Positions 29,696 through 41,938 of a DNA stretch of 64,000 nt are shown piece by piece (position 1 is the stretch's first letter; each line of letters opens with the position of its first letter). The stretch is from NCBI GenBank assembly GCA_902806575.1, contig CADCXD010000001.1:1116001-1180000 (forward strand), in the 5' to 3' direction. The notes under the pieces are model-generated. The model saw only the letters and a list, made by a program, of their open reading frames with translations, was not told the DNA's origin and searched no databases. The translations under genes were made by a program, and so were the position numbers. Origin of the DNA: Jackrogersella multiformis. Lineage: Eukaryota > Ascomycota > Sordariomycetes > Xylariales > Hypoxylaceae.

Positions 29696-31454
29696 ATGTC
29701 CTTGAGCAGAAGTCCCTCTCCTGTCCCCGGAGGAGGGTGGTCTTCTCCAGGTCTCAACATCAACACCAGCGGTCGATCTAGCCCAGCGAAGGCATCCTTT
29801 TCAGGCCCCAACGGCGGCACCGTGACTTGGGAATCTGCGAGACTAAAGAGTCAGGGTGTCTCCGGCTATCCGTCATTTTCGACTCAAAATCAGGGTTTCT
29901 TCACCCGACATATGCGTCGCATCTCGAGCAGTTTACCATCCTTTAATATGGCAACGGACGAAAGGTATGCGGAAAAGGAAAAGCTCGGACGAGGCAGGTG
30001 GAATATCCCACTACTGGGGAGAGTCAAAGCGATGGTCGCACGGATGGGCAGGAAATGGAAGATACGTGCGCTCATAGTGATATTGCTTCTCACTTGTTAC
30101 TTATTATTTTATATCACACGTGAGTTTTGACGCTAGCCTATACCCCCCCCCCCCAAGTCGCTAATCATTCCTCAGCTTTATGGTATTATTGGAGACGGAC
30201 AGGCTGGCTAGGAGGTGGGGAAAAGTTTGTTATCATACTTGCCGCGAACGTCGGAGGCGGTGTGATGGAATGGAAGGGCGCACGAGAGTGGGCTATCGAA
30301 AGAGATAGTGTCAGGAATAAGCGGAAGTATGTCGGGAGATGGGGCTACGATCTCGAAGTCGTCGATATGAGCACCAAGAAACGATACGCACACGAGTGGC
30401 GAGAAAGCTGGGAGAAGGTGGACAGCATCAGAAACAGCTTTAGGAAGTATCCAAAAGCTGAATGGTGAGCTAGCACATACAAATGCGCCGCGAAGTTTTG
30501 TCATGCTAATATGCTGTAGGATTTGGTGGTTGGACCTTAACACATTTGTTATGGAACCTTCCTATTCGCTTCAGCATCACCTTTTCAACAACCTAGAAAA
30601 GCACATCTATCGCGACATAAACGAGTTCAACCCGCTCAACATATCACACCCTCTTCAAGCCAACTATCTAGATCCAGAGTCGTTGAGTGCAGTAGGAGAT
30701 GGAAGTATCGACTCCGTGAACCTAATGCTCTCTCAAGACTGTTCGGGGTTTAATCTCGGCTCCTTTTTCATCAGGCGGAGCGAATGGACTGACCGTTTAC
30801 TGGATATATGGTGGGATCCAGTAGCATATGAACAAAAGCACATGGAGTGGGAACACAAGGAACAAGATTCACTTGAGCAATTATACACAACTCAACCGTG
30901 GATTCGAAGTCATACAGCCTTCCTTCCACAGCGGCTAATCAACAGCTTTCCGACTGGGGCATGCTCCGATAATGGAAACGACACTCGCATCCATTATAAT
31001 GAGAATGATCGAGACTTTGTTGTCAACATGGCAGGTTGTGAATGGGGCCGTGATTGCTGGGGAGAAATGTACAACTTCCGCGAACTAAGTTACTATCTGA
31101 ACCGAAATCCTTGGGAGAGATTCAAGGAGGACCTAGTTGCTGTTATCTGGTACAAGTTGACGGGCCAGAAAGTTAAGTGTGCGTATTATTCGTTCCTTTC
31201 AGTCACTTCACCCCCTCCCCCTTTTTTCTTTTCTTTTTTTCCAGCTTGCCTATGTGCACAGGCTACCTTTCTTAAGGCTCCCACCCACTCTTTCCATTTA
31301 CTAGAATTCACTTTTGACAATTTTTACGAATAACAATCACTAACTATAAGCGCTGCAGTATAGGATGACTACCTTCTGGGCCCGTCAATACCATGATCTC
31401 GACGAAGTTCCTGGTTTTGATTGTCGGATCGCGTTTTTATGTTTTTCTTTTTGA
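29696..31454 (+). CDS. GT34 (GMA12/MNN10 family) Golgi alpha-1,6-mannosyltransferase subunit, Mnn11-like
   Basis: Predicted type II Golgi membrane glycosyltransferase that would extend the alpha-1,6-mannose backbone of N-glycans and mannoprotein as part of a mannan polymerase complex (known role of yeast Mnn10/Mnn11). Residues 1-110 are a Ser/Pro-rich, basic cytosolic tail; about 122-141 (IRALIVILLLTCYLLFYIT) form the signal anchor; the GT34 catalytic domain follows, with WWLDLNTF around 240-247, GSFFIRRS, a DSLEQLY...QPW segment and a highly conserved-looking NMAGCEWGRDCW block. Introns 30120-30175, 30465-30519 and probably 31177-31363 give 486 residues. Without the last splice, translation ends at 31333 with an unnatural Phe/Pro-rich tail. 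The metal-binding motif reads D-L-N rather than D-x-D. Assignment to Mnn11 rather than Mnn10 is tentative. The N-terminus may start further upstream. Confidence 0.85.
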
Positions 31455-32502
31455 ATGTTAGATTACATGTCCTAGGTCATGGGATCTTGTCGCCTTGTCC
31501 CTATTCTTCATGGTGCAATCAACGGTACTGCTTATCGTTCAATATACCCATTCTGCATCGCAATCGGAAAGGACATGTTTGAGTCACCTAGGCATACCTA
31601 GTTGGCAGTCGTGGCTGTCATCAGCTTTTTATGAACCCAGACCATTCAGAGCAGTCTAATTGGCTTATTTGAGATGATGAGACGGCCTGGAGCAAAGGGG
31701 GGGGCTAATGGTTCATGTGCATTTGTATTGCTATGTAAGATATTTATGTCATCCTTTGACACTAGGAGAGGCTTCAACGATATTGGAGATTTATTATGAG
31801 CTAAACCATATTGAACTCTGAACTCGATGCTCATTAGGAGCAATTTATTTTTGAGAATGACTCGCAATATCAACCCAATATGTTATGCTTTGGTTCATTG
31901 TATCAGTTATGAGTTATGAGTTATTGACAAAGGGCAATAAGGACCTACCTGGGTACCTAGGTAGGTAGTAGATACCATATATTACCTACCTACCTATACA
32001 CATACATACCTACCTACCTAGGTAGGTCCATATCTATCAAACTTGCAGGCAGGTACTACAAGCATCTCAGGTAAACCTACCTATGTACCTACCTAGGTAC
32101 CTAACATAATCAAATAGGTACATACAGGTAGGCTGTTGCTAAATATCTCACCTGCCTAGTCCTATGATTCCCAAAGTTTGTTTCTTTTGACACTACGTAG
32201 GCATCTATCGAGAGGAAGCAGCCGCACTTTCCCAGGTGGTTCTTAGGATGGATTAACCAAACTACCTACCTACCTAAGGCAACTACCTACCTAACCTACC
32301 TACTAACCTACATGTATAATTATTTGTATGTACCCAGGTATTAAAAGAAATCGACCCAAGTTTTACTCCTCTAACCTACCTACCTATTTTATCCAACTTT
32401 TCTACACACGTTTCTCTCTAAACGCCTCCATCATTGACGTCTATCATATCGCCTCGCTTGTATAACGTCTTCCTCACCAAACACCTCCGGAGAACAGTCA
32501 AT
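31455..32502. repeat. Spacer with the densest TACC/TAGG palindromic repeat cluster
   Basis: No gene is seen. At about 31939-32105 the sequence is mostly tandem and inverted copies of TACCTACC, GGTAGGTA and TAGGTACCTA, and a second cluster lies at about 32262-32312. The block lies between the 3' end of the mannosyltransferase and the start of the MYND gene and can form many alternative hairpins. Confidence 0.75.
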
Positions 32503-33414
32503 ATGGGTGTCTGGGGTCGAGGTCTCATGCAGTCGGATGACGACTACGAGATTGCAAGCGAATTAAGTGATATGTGTGGATGCGAACTTATCTCAACGAA
32601 CGAAAGGGATGTAGCGGATACACTACGCACGATCGACAAACTAAACAGCGGCATGCTCTCCCAGAAATTTGATAAGATTCTGTCGGCCGACTTCCAACCC
32701 CGTATTAGCCATCACAAGCGAGAACGTATGGCTGCTATCCTTGGCATTCTCGCCATGGAACTTGGCGTCGTAATCGAGGATCGTCATCTAACCGCACTTC
32801 GAGTTCTGCGGCCCTGGCTTCCCACCATGGAGCAGCAACTTCAGCTGATCACCGCACTTGACGAGTACAGGAACGACGGTACGACTTGGATGACAGGCTC
32901 AAAGAATCTCATGGAGACAGAAGAGGCGAAAAACCATGGAAGAATAGACTACGATCTTGGTGACGAGTTCTGGTTCAGCGGCTTAGGGTGAGTTCCAAGT
33001 TACTACCATAATATGGTCATTACGTCGCACCACGGATCCTGTTTGGATGCGCCACCTCTTCAGGTACGAAGTTGCTAACTATATCTTCATTGAAAGACAT
33101 TCTACCGGCGAGAATCCCACGTCGGAGATGATTAGCAAAGGCTGTCTTGCCTGCGGCGAGAAAGGAACCGGCCTGCTTCGTTGCGCGCGATGCAAAATGG
33201 TTCGTTACTGCAACAAGACCTGCCAGCGGAACGACTGGACAACTCACAAGGCAGTCTGCGAGGCTCGTTCCAGTACTCGCACTTGCGTAGGTTGCAGAAA
33301 ATTTTCCCTTTTATTTTTGTTTTAGGCTCATAGTATTTCTAGCGTATCCCCGATCTCGAGGATACCAAGACGTTGGTGATCAACCGCGACAGTGATCCTC
33401 CATCGACCGATTGA
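32503..33414 (+). CDS. MYND-type zinc finger protein, function unknown
   Basis: Predicted protein of 259 residues beginning MGVWGRGLMQSDDDYEIA. Residues 1-180 form an acidic helical domain that I cannot place in a named family. A MYND finger follows at about 189-227 with C-x2-C-x9-C-x2-C-x5-C-x3-C-x7-H-x3-C, a module that usually binds partner proteins through proline-rich peptides. Introns are 32988-33063 and 33287-33342. The second is inferred from a GTAGGT donor and TTTCTAG acceptor; it replaces an unnatural Phe/Leu tail ending at 33325 with a 23-residue acidic exon (RIPDLEDTK...). There is no SET domain, so it is not an obvious SMYD methyltransferase. The start is the first ATG in frame and no signal peptide is visible. 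Confidence 0.75.
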
Positions 33415-36032
33415 TGGATATCTGTGTAGTTGAATGGGACAGTATGGTCTAAAGTGACCATTTAGCTTCGAGCACGCTGCTAGTTATTTCGATTTCGGAG
33501 GGGAGAGACATGACAGAATGTCGTAAGGCCCGAAACAAGACCTACCTACAGGATCTTTGCTAAGTAGCACACAAGTTTGATGATACAGGACACCGCGGCG
33601 GATGCGTATGAATTTAAGACACTTAACAATCAAGTTGTGAAATATGACTTAGGTCTATACTATGTCACCGTGGTCCCAAAATTGACGACCATAAGATTCC
33701 ATATTTCATACAATCGAACGTCAGCTGAGAATGCCTAGCTGTAAGTGAGGCTCAGTCTAGGGTAATCTAGGATGGGTAATACAGCGATCTACATCTGGGA
33801 TCCTCCCAAGAGGTACCTAAATTAGACAATTCGATTTAATTACATGTGACAATTAACTCTGTTCCCTACTCTAGAAGGTAGGTACCAAACAAGGACGAAG
33901 GGAGAATGGTGTGATGACTAGACGACTGGACATGATACCATCACACAGTTGATTCCCCTGAGGGCAACATATTGTTAAAATGTAACAAGTCAAGATTACA
34001 AAGGCGCTCTATCAGGAGGGTATGCTAGTTGACAGATATCCAAAGATTATTCGAGACCTCAGTTTAACATAGGCTGACTACGAATTGTACCTGGTAGGCA
34101 TCTAGGTTTAAACACATACACTACCTACCTAGGTATGTAGGTAGATCAGTCGATCGATTGATTGATCAAATGCATAGGCCACATACCTAGGTAGAGAACC
34201 CAAACTGACAGAGATCTAGATATGAAAAAATGCCTAGCCCTGCGGCACAGAAACCTTGAGGATTTCATGGAAATACCTACACTAGAAAGGTTATATATAT
34301 CTACCTAGGTAAGTATATGTGGGCTCAGGTACATAAATAGCATCACTCGACATTCGGAGCTAAACTCGGTCGTACAGTGAGTGAGTGACCGCTGTTCCTG
34401 CACATAAACTACCTACCTACCTACCTAAGGTACCTGGTAATGGACATGGATGCTTGGAGGTGATCTCGGAAGGGTGCCGAAGTAGCAGTTGCTGCCATAT
34501 GAATAAAATTGAGATAACGATATCCAACGAATTATCCAGAGGAAGCAGGACGTTTCGAGTAGTTTGTTTCGCTTTCCCGTTTCAGATGCGGGCGAATCGT
34601 CCTATCTATGGCTGTGGCGCGTAAAACTCGGCCGACTTGTCACTGTACTGGCTGACGAGGTAACGTTCCCCGGTGCTTGCTAGGTAACGGTACTTATAGT
34701 GGAGAGGACAGTACATATCTCGGGAGTACCTGGGTAGCTGCGGGTCAAAAAGGGCTGGACGTTGCCAAGATTGTGGCTGCCAGAATTCCCAGTTTCGATC
34801 GACTACGTGCCATCTATTGGCTGAGAGGATTTGATTATTGCACCTGGGCAGGTACATAATAGAAAACCGTCCACATTAACACATTCACAGACCTAGCTGG
34901 TAAACCTCAACTTACATTCTTCATAGGATAGTTTGATGTCTTACCCCAGCCCGATCCTCTTTTTAATCGGGTACATTGTATTCTGATACAGTATCTTGGG
35001 CGGTTTGTCGTCCAACCAACGTTACCATAGTTTTTCTCGTTGAAGATGTGAGCCGAGATCCCTTGCTAACCTTAGGTAGACTACATCACTTTGACTAGCA
35101 CAATATGCACGATATGTAATATAACTTTTGTTCAGGGATGGTTCATCCATCTGACATATTCTGAACACTTGCACGGATTTAATGTTACATATCACGACCT
35201 CTCCTACCTACCTAGGTACTTAGGTTTATTAAATTCCCCAGTGAGAAAAACGCAATCCTAAGAGTGTGCCTTCCTAATTTATCCTAAACTACCTATGTCA
35301 AGCGAGGAAGTCGGAACTCGTCTTTAGCTGGGTACACAAGGTAGTCTTTAGCCATAGCCTCTTTCTATTATTTCAGTTCCTTCCAACCTTCCTTTGGAAC
35401 TCCAAAATCTATTTAATTCGGCGGCTGCTGCTCTGGTCAGAGTATACCTGAGGTAGATATTTCAACACCAACCTCTAGCTGGCCCATCTCATTATCATTC
35501 TCGTACTTACTTAAAAGTCTAGCCGTCGTTCCTTATGCGGTTGTAAAAATAAAAAAATCCCAAAATAAAATTCTCAACATCGAGATCTAATTCAAAATCA
35601 AAATCATCCGTGTCACAAATAACAGGCGCAGTCCAACTATTCACACACTCACACACTCACTCCTTTGTTTGCCGCACCGATTGTTCTATTTTAACACAAC
35701 ACTAGGAAGTCAAACAAGGGAATCTCCAGCCCTGCTATTGTTCGACCATAGCCACAGTCATTTCGAGTCTAGAACCATTCCCTTTCAGGCCCAACAACCC
35801 ATTGTCATCTATTTAAAATTTCAAAGACTACCTCCGCCTCGCCTACCTACCTAGCCTAGGTAGGCATCACCATTCATTCTTTTATTTATCCCTTTTCGAC
35901 TTATCCCTCTCACTCCTACTACATCGAGTTATCGCATACTTGCCAGGCGCAAGCATTTCTAACGGCTTTGATTCTTCACGCCTATTTTTCTGTACATAAA
36001 CCCAACATTTTCTTCGGTTTTGAGTCAACGAG
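33415..36032. other. Gene-free spacer before the GH16 gene
   Basis: No supported gene on either strand. TACCTAGGTA-type motifs occur near 34120-34145, 34300-34315, 34410-34435, 35205-35225 and 35840-35865. The last 400 bp are pyrimidine-rich with CACACTCACACAC runs near 35641-35660 and probably contain the promoter and 5' UTR of the GH16 gene. Confidence 0.55.
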
Positions 36033-37153
36033 ATGACGTTCACGAAGTACATCGGCGGTGTGCTGGCCCTGGGAGCCGCAGCGCAAGCCGCCTACACGAT
36101 CCAGGACTCGTACGATCAGACGAACTTCTTCGATGGCTTCGAGTTCTTCAACTTACCCGATCCTACGAACGGTTTCGTTAAGTATCTATCGGCGGTTGAG
36201 GCTAACGCTCTGTCGCTTGCCGGCTTTGCCAATGAAGGTGTTTACCTGGGTGTTGATGCCAGCACCACCAACCCCATCGGTGGTCGTTCGTCTGTTCGAG
36301 TAAGCTCCAAGAAGACTTATAGTGAAGGCCTCATAATTGCCGATATCGCCCACCAACCGGCTGCTCAATGTGGAAGTGTAAGTAATTTTCATCTATTACC
36401 ACCTCCTCCCCTTTTATTTTTATTTCTATCTTGTATACCTAGGTATCTTGGTATTTAGTACCTTTCCAATTCTACAATCCCTCACAAATTTGTAAATGAA
36501 CGAATTGCTAATTTATGTTAACACAGTGGCCGGCTTTCTGGACCGTAGGCCCAAACTGGCCGTACAATGGGGAAATCGACATCATCGAGGGAGTGAACCT
36601 TGCATCAAACACCACTTACACTCTTCACACTGGTCCGAGTTGCACATTCTCGCAAGGTAACTGCAATGCGCCTGGAACCGGCAACATTGGATGCCCAGTT
36701 TCGAGCGAGGACACCAAGACGTTGGCCGACGGTTTCAACGAGATAGGCGGGGGTATCTACGCGCTAGAGTGGACGTCGTCGGCGATCAACATATTCTTCT
36801 TCCCGCGAACCGGGGACATACCCCAAGACATCGCCGCCGGTCAGCCTGACCCTAGCTCCTGGGGATCTCCTTCTACCTCGTTCTCGGGCTCAGGCTGCGA
36901 CATCCCCAGTCACTTCAAGGACCACCAGATCGTCTTCGACACCACCTTCTGCGGTGACTGGGCCGGCAAGGTATGGAGCTCCGATCCCGTGTGTGGCACA
37001 AAGGCCCCGACGTGCCAGGACTACGTGGCCTCCAACCCTTCAGCGTTCCAGGATTCGTACTGGCTGATCAACTCCGTTAAGGTGTACTCGGACGGCGCGT
37101 CTAACTCGACGATGCGACGAGGCACGGCTAAACAGAGACGATTCATCGCGTAA
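36033..37153 (+). CDS. Secreted GH16 endo-1,3(4)-beta-glucanase
   Basis: Predicted secreted glycoside hydrolase of 323 residues that would cleave beta-1,3 or mixed beta-1,3/1,4-glucans in fungal or plant walls. An N-terminal signal peptide (MTFTKYIGGVLALGAAAQAA) is followed by the GH16 jelly-roll domain. The catalytic signature NGEIDIIEGVN is intact, with the two Glu of E-x-D-x-x-E as nucleophile and acid/base. Downstream are the family-typical YALEWTSSAINIFFFPR and FDTTFCGDWAGKVW segments. One intron, 36378-36526 (GTAAGT to ACACAG), restores the domain exactly between CGS and WPAFWTVGPNWPYNG. That intron itself carries a TACCTAGGTA copy. No GPI or membrane segment is seen at the C-terminus, which ends in a short basic tail. 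Length and motifs are normal for fungal mixed-linkage glucanases. Confidence 0.93.
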
Positions 37154-38715
37154 TAGCCGCTACCACATAACGACATACCCAGAGGCTATATCCATAAGCA
37201 AGGCGTTTATCCTTTCTTTTCTTCATTTGTTGCTATTTTCCCATCTTACTTGTACTTTGCAGAAGCAAAACTAGGAGTTCTGAGTAGGGGCCAGCTTGCT
37301 TAGAGAGCTTATGAACTCACGCGAGGCGTTTCAGTCGGCTGGATAGCAGAGGGGGGTGGGCGGACATCAGCAGATTTTATCTCCTTTTTTCGATTCTTAT
37401 ACCTGTACATATTTCCGATATTTCTTGCTTCCGGCAACCCGGATGCTGCTGCTTCCCACGCGAGTCGATTAGGAAACATGAACAAAATAGTAGCTACACT
37501 TACAACCCTAAACGGCTTTTTCTTTCCTAGCACGTGAAATTATTGTCGAGCATCTTCTCCTCAAATGGCTTTCTGGGTTACAGCCCTTTACTGCGATGGC
37601 ATACTTAGGTAGTTAGGCATACTTGTAGAAAATCTCATGAGACCTTGAAACACGGTATTTGGATTCGCGTAGTAGATGAAGAGAGGGAATCAAGGGGAGC
37701 ATATATGCCATTAGGTGTGTATGCACCTCTTGCCCACAATTCCCAGAATGTGATTTGCAAGACCAACACTCCTTTTTTCGCCTACAATTAACAGCCGAGT
37801 TAAGGAAACACAGGAAAAAGTGACATTCTAAAGGAATATCCTCAAACCTGCTTCCGGTTCTGTTGTCTAGTTGCCGCTCAGTATGCTGCCTAGGCGGAAG
37901 GGAAGGGAATAGACAAGAATGGACGAGAACAGTAAGAAAGGAGGCGAGAAATAGAGTAGAAGTAGGTCCAAACCGTAATCGTAATAAAGTACCCTTCTGC
38001 ATAATCGAATTCTTGGAATCACCAAAACCCACTACTGCATTACTCCACGCCCACCAACACGACGTGTCTCGGGCTTCCCGCATGGCAGAGCTTCGGGTTT
38101 CGATGAGCAGGGCTGGCCGAAGGCGGTCAGCGCCTGTTTCAGCACCGTTTGTAACGGGCGGCACTGGATTCAGTCGGTTTTAAGATGCGAGACGGACAAA
38201 GGCACGGCGATGGTGGATTCCCGTCGACTCGCGGCAGAAGGGGAGTAACGGTGAGCGGTGGGTTTCTGTGTAGGTCTTGTCTTAGGCCATGGTAGGGAGC
38301 TACGACAAGATTAGTAGGATGACATATAGCTATAGCCCAAATACCTGAGTATGACGTCTGTCCACCCGTGGCGAATGTCTCGTTCGCGTGGTGATGGTAC
38401 CCGCTCCCTTATGAAAATCGATGCTTGTAGGGGGAGAGACTTGCATGAACATCTCAAAGGGCCATGCGAACCTACTCTTCGGGATCTTGCGTCTAACAAT
38501 GCGCCGGCATGTAAATGGCGGTGGCAGATGTCTCAGCGTACCACCTATCTCGACCAAGAACAGAATTAGCTAGAACGAATTACGTCGGTACAAGTGGGCG
38601 AGGAGCTGAACGTACAATCTGTAGAGACGTGAATATTTCTCCGATTTATAAAAACGGGGTGACACGACTTCTCGGGAGCTCGATTTGACCCAACTCACCT
38701 CCTGGCGGTCCAGTG
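37154..38715. other. Spacer with a TATA-like element before the next gene
   Basis: No gene is supported. A minus-strand open frame at 37613-38164 lacks any recognisable domain and has a random-looking composition. A TATAAAAA element at 38647-38654 lies 62 bp upstream of the ATG at 38716 and may be the core promoter of the following gene. Confidence 0.5.
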
Positions 38716-39795
38716 ATGTGCTTTTATTACCCAGCTCCTAAGCCTAAGAGTAAGAAGGCCAAAAAACAACCCACGCCTGTAAGAAGGACGACGAGTAGCG
38801 AAGGCATCCAAGAATTTCTGTACACAGCGCCGGGCCAAGCATTCAAGCAGGGATTCTCGACAACACCTGGAAACACAATGAATCATCCGTACGGGGGGGC
38901 ATACTTTCCATATGGCCCGGGACAACGGTTCGAGGAGCATTTCGAACCCAGTTACATGCCGAAAGCCGAGTGGGCTTCGTATAACGACACACTCAAAGGG
39001 ACTTTTGGCACGGCAAAGGAAAATGGGAATAAGATAGACGAGATGAGAGCTTTTGTCTCCGGTGGGATTACAGAGGCTCGGGATGCAGCCAAGAACACCT
39101 TTGAGGCTGTTGGAGACGTCCACAACACCCTCAAGGAAACTTACGAGGCGATCAAGAAGAACCATGGAGAGCACATCGACAGGCAGGACGGATGCGCCGC
39201 CGAGATCCGCCAAGTCCGCACATTGTTGGAAGACGAAGCGAAAAAGCGAGAGGCGGCACACCGACGACAGCAAAACATGGAGGAAGCCTGGAACTACTTC
39301 CAACGGTTCCAGCAGGCGGAACGAGACGCGGAGCCGAAGCCCTCGAGGAGCAGGACTCGGATGCATTCCAGCGGCAGCAGCAGCGGGAGTAGCAGAAGCG
39401 GTAGCAACACGCCGCATAGACGACGGGCGCCGCCCGACGATCAGTATGAATCTGAGAAGCGAAAGCGTGAAGACCGGGATTTCAGGGCATTTTGGGAATA
39501 TTGGAACGAGGCTTCCGGCGACGCACAGCCGCATGCCTATCGTCCCGAAGGACGTCGCGAGAACCATAACCACTTCTACCCATATCCTCCATCATCTCCG
39601 GGGTGGACTGGCCAGTATCACGCGGATCCCTGGGGTAATTGGTACCAGACCCATCCCCCATTTCCTGGGCGGGAAAGCTTCTACGATGATAATATTGACG
39701 ATAATATGGGGCAACGTCGTGGTCCTCCTCCTGGACGTCCGCACAACGCGCCGAGAGGTGGCCGTGTCCCTAGGAATCCTTGGGGATGGATGTAG
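38716..39795 (+). CDS. Hypothetical protein with central helical/coiled-coil region
   Basis: Single-exon frame of 359 residues; I do not recognise the family. It opens MCFYYPAPKPKSKKAKK, a Cys/aromatic start followed by a basic patch, then a Gly/Tyr/Pro-rich segment. A long amphipathic helical region at about 95-205 has heptad-like spacing and could form a coiled coil. A Ser/Arg-rich stretch (SRSRTR, then Ser/Gly runs) follows, and the C-terminus is rich in Pro, Trp, Tyr and Arg, ending NPWGWM. There is no signal peptide or membrane segment. The ATG at 38716 is the first Met of the frame. A shorter minus-strand frame over the same DNA is a shadow. The composition suggests a scaffold or nucleic-acid-associated protein, but no function can be assigned. 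Confidence 0.65.
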   Translation: MCFYYPAPKPKSKKAKKQPTPVRRTTSSEGIQEFLYTAPGQAFKQGFSTTPGNTMNHPYGGAYFPYGPGQRFEEHFEPSYMPKAEWASYNDTLKGTFGTAKENGNKIDEMRAFVSGGITEARDAAKNTFEAVGDVHNTLKETYEAIKKNHGEHIDRQDGCAAEIRQVRTLLEDEAKKREAAHRRQQNMEEAWNYFQRFQQAERDAEPKPSRSRTRMHSSGSSSGSSRSGSNTPHRRRAPPDDQYESEKRKREDRDFRAFWEYWNEASGDAQPHAYRPEGRRENHNHFYPYPPSSPGWTGQYHADPWGNWYQTHPPFPGRESFYDDNIDDNMGQRRGPPPGRPHNAPRGGRVPRNPWGWM

Positions 39796-41938
39796 GCGTT
39801 GTACTACTTATGTAGTCATACCCCCCTTTCAGCTTTAGTTGTCGCGGAGTACGAAGTCGGAATTCTCACGTGTCGCAGCATGGACGACGAGTTCACCGCG
39901 GTCGCGCAAGGTGTGCAAAGCTCTCAGCTTTTGAACCTTGGAAGTCTAGAATGTTCCGATCCCCTGCAAGTGATGCGAATCGAAAGTTCGGCTGCACTGA
40001 CGTTTCTCGCATGTTCGATGATACATAGTAGAGAGTAAGAGGTCCTCTCCCTTTCATCTCGGAGTGGCAAGGCTACTCTACTAGTAGTGGAGAAGGCTCA
40101 TTTTAGTCGGGATTGGCGATCTAGGCGTTTGGTTTGGTGGAGAGGCGAATGGATTACTAGCCTGCTACACTAGTGTATGTATTTCTTCGATTAGAATCTA
40201 GCTTGCATTACTTACTGTTTGGCTGTTTGGTCGAGATGGCATATCATACCATCTCGGCTAACCTAGGTAGATCTACCGATACCGTCTAATAATAAATATT
40301 CATTGTAAAGATGTGCGAAGATACGGAATACAAGTCTAGTGTATGTATGTCGCAAAGGTAGAACTGTAATATGCGCAACCATGTTTGCAATTTCGGGAAA
40401 TCAAGGAAAGCCACATTGATTATAATGCAGTCCAATGGGTAGATACTGATTAATAGCTAGGTATCATACTGTTTATTAGAAAACATGGATGCTTAGTAGG
40501 TACCTTGTATGCTGGCGAAATCAGCGATACATGAGGCATTTCAAAATTCGTAATTCATACCTGGGTACCTAATGTTTGTAGGTTTCAAGGATTCTTCGTT
40601 TCAAAAGTTTGGATGTTGAGGGCAAACATGGTGATGTTGAAAAAAAGATTTAATTTTAATGGCTAGGAGACAGCTGAAGCTTGGCCCGAGACTAAATGGT
40701 ATGTACCCGGGTACTTCGAGCAATATTTCCTTTTCCTTATTTAACCACCGAGCGTCCATTATCTGTGATTGGTTAAAGCTGGTCAAAGATATCCTTGGCA
40801 TCTCATTTAAGGTTAGCTTACCATGATCGGAGTCTAAAAAGGGGGGAACAAACGCGCAATGCTATTTTGACCCTTGTTTAGTTTCCGACAAGAGCTCCAA
40901 TCATACATCCGTACACAGCTTGATGTCCACTTATTCCTGCAGGAACAACAACGATGCAGTACCTAATGTATCTAGGTATCTCCACTAATGTAGGTATCTA
41001 CCTAGGTATATGTAGGAATACGCAGCTTGATCAGTTGTCGCGATGGAGTCTTCACCTCATCGGTACTACCCTAATAACAAAGAATTTTCTTTGCAAACTT
41101 CTTACTATACCATGTACTTATATGCTTGTTAAACTCTCCAAAGAACCTAAATGACAGATAAATAATATCTGTCGCCACATGTATATATGGCATGTTACAT
41201 GTGCAAAAAATATTATATATAATAAAAACGGACGAAAAAAACGAGGCTCTCCTTTTAGTCTTTGTCGTCCCTATCATGGTGAATTTATGTGATCTGTCCG
41301 TGCGGTGAGAAAGCCCTTCTTCACGAGCAGGGGACCGTTCCGAATGACCCTTGTCTCTTCCCGGTAGACGTTTGCCGATCCACATCTATTAGCAGCACCA
41401 TCGAAGGCGTATAGGCGTATATCTGATTATGTGCCTTGATTCGACCTAGCCGGTCCAACGCTGAGGTATTATTGGTAGAATTAGGTCCTTTGAGAAAAGA
41501 AATCCCCCCATGTCCCGATAAAAAAGGGCATGTCGCCAGCATCTCTCCACCGCCAATTTCCCTCTTACCCTCCCCTTTTTACATAAGGACCGTTCAGCTT
41601 CAGGGCCATACACTCACTCATTCTCTTTCGTAACCGTGAACGACTTTTGCATTTTGCAACCCACACTCATTTTTAAAATAAATAATAACCTCTCGTCACG
41701 CGGTTACCGTCACTCTCTTTTTTACCCAAAGCAAACGAACCTGTCTGTCCGATCTCAACAACCCGAAGAAGGAATAAAAAGAAGAGAAAGATCATCATTT
41801 CGTGATAATCGACAATCCTTTTAAAAGAGAAATTTCCACGGTCATCATTAGCTTGGACACCGTCGATCCCGAAGAGGAAATTCTAGAAACTTGTGATACC
41901 CCCATTTTTCGATCAACATCAACAACGACATTCTCAAG
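39796..41938. other. Spacer between the hypothetical gene and the GPI-protein gene
   Basis: No gene is supported. TACCTAGG-type motifs occur near 40261-40270, 40560-40570 and 40962-41010. The last 350 bp before 41939 are free of strong open frames and pyrimidine-rich in places, consistent with the promoter and leader of the GPI protein. Confidence 0.5.

Noticed and set aside
37613..38164. Minus-strand open frame of 183 codons with scattered Cys
   Set aside because: Composition looks random and no domain, signal peptide or splice context was found. It occupies the spacer between two plus-strand genes.
38695..39573. Minus-strand open frame of 292 codons over the hypothetical gene
   Set aside because: It is a shadow of the plus-strand frame, which has the more protein-like Lys/Glu/Arg-rich helical composition and an upstream TATA-like element.
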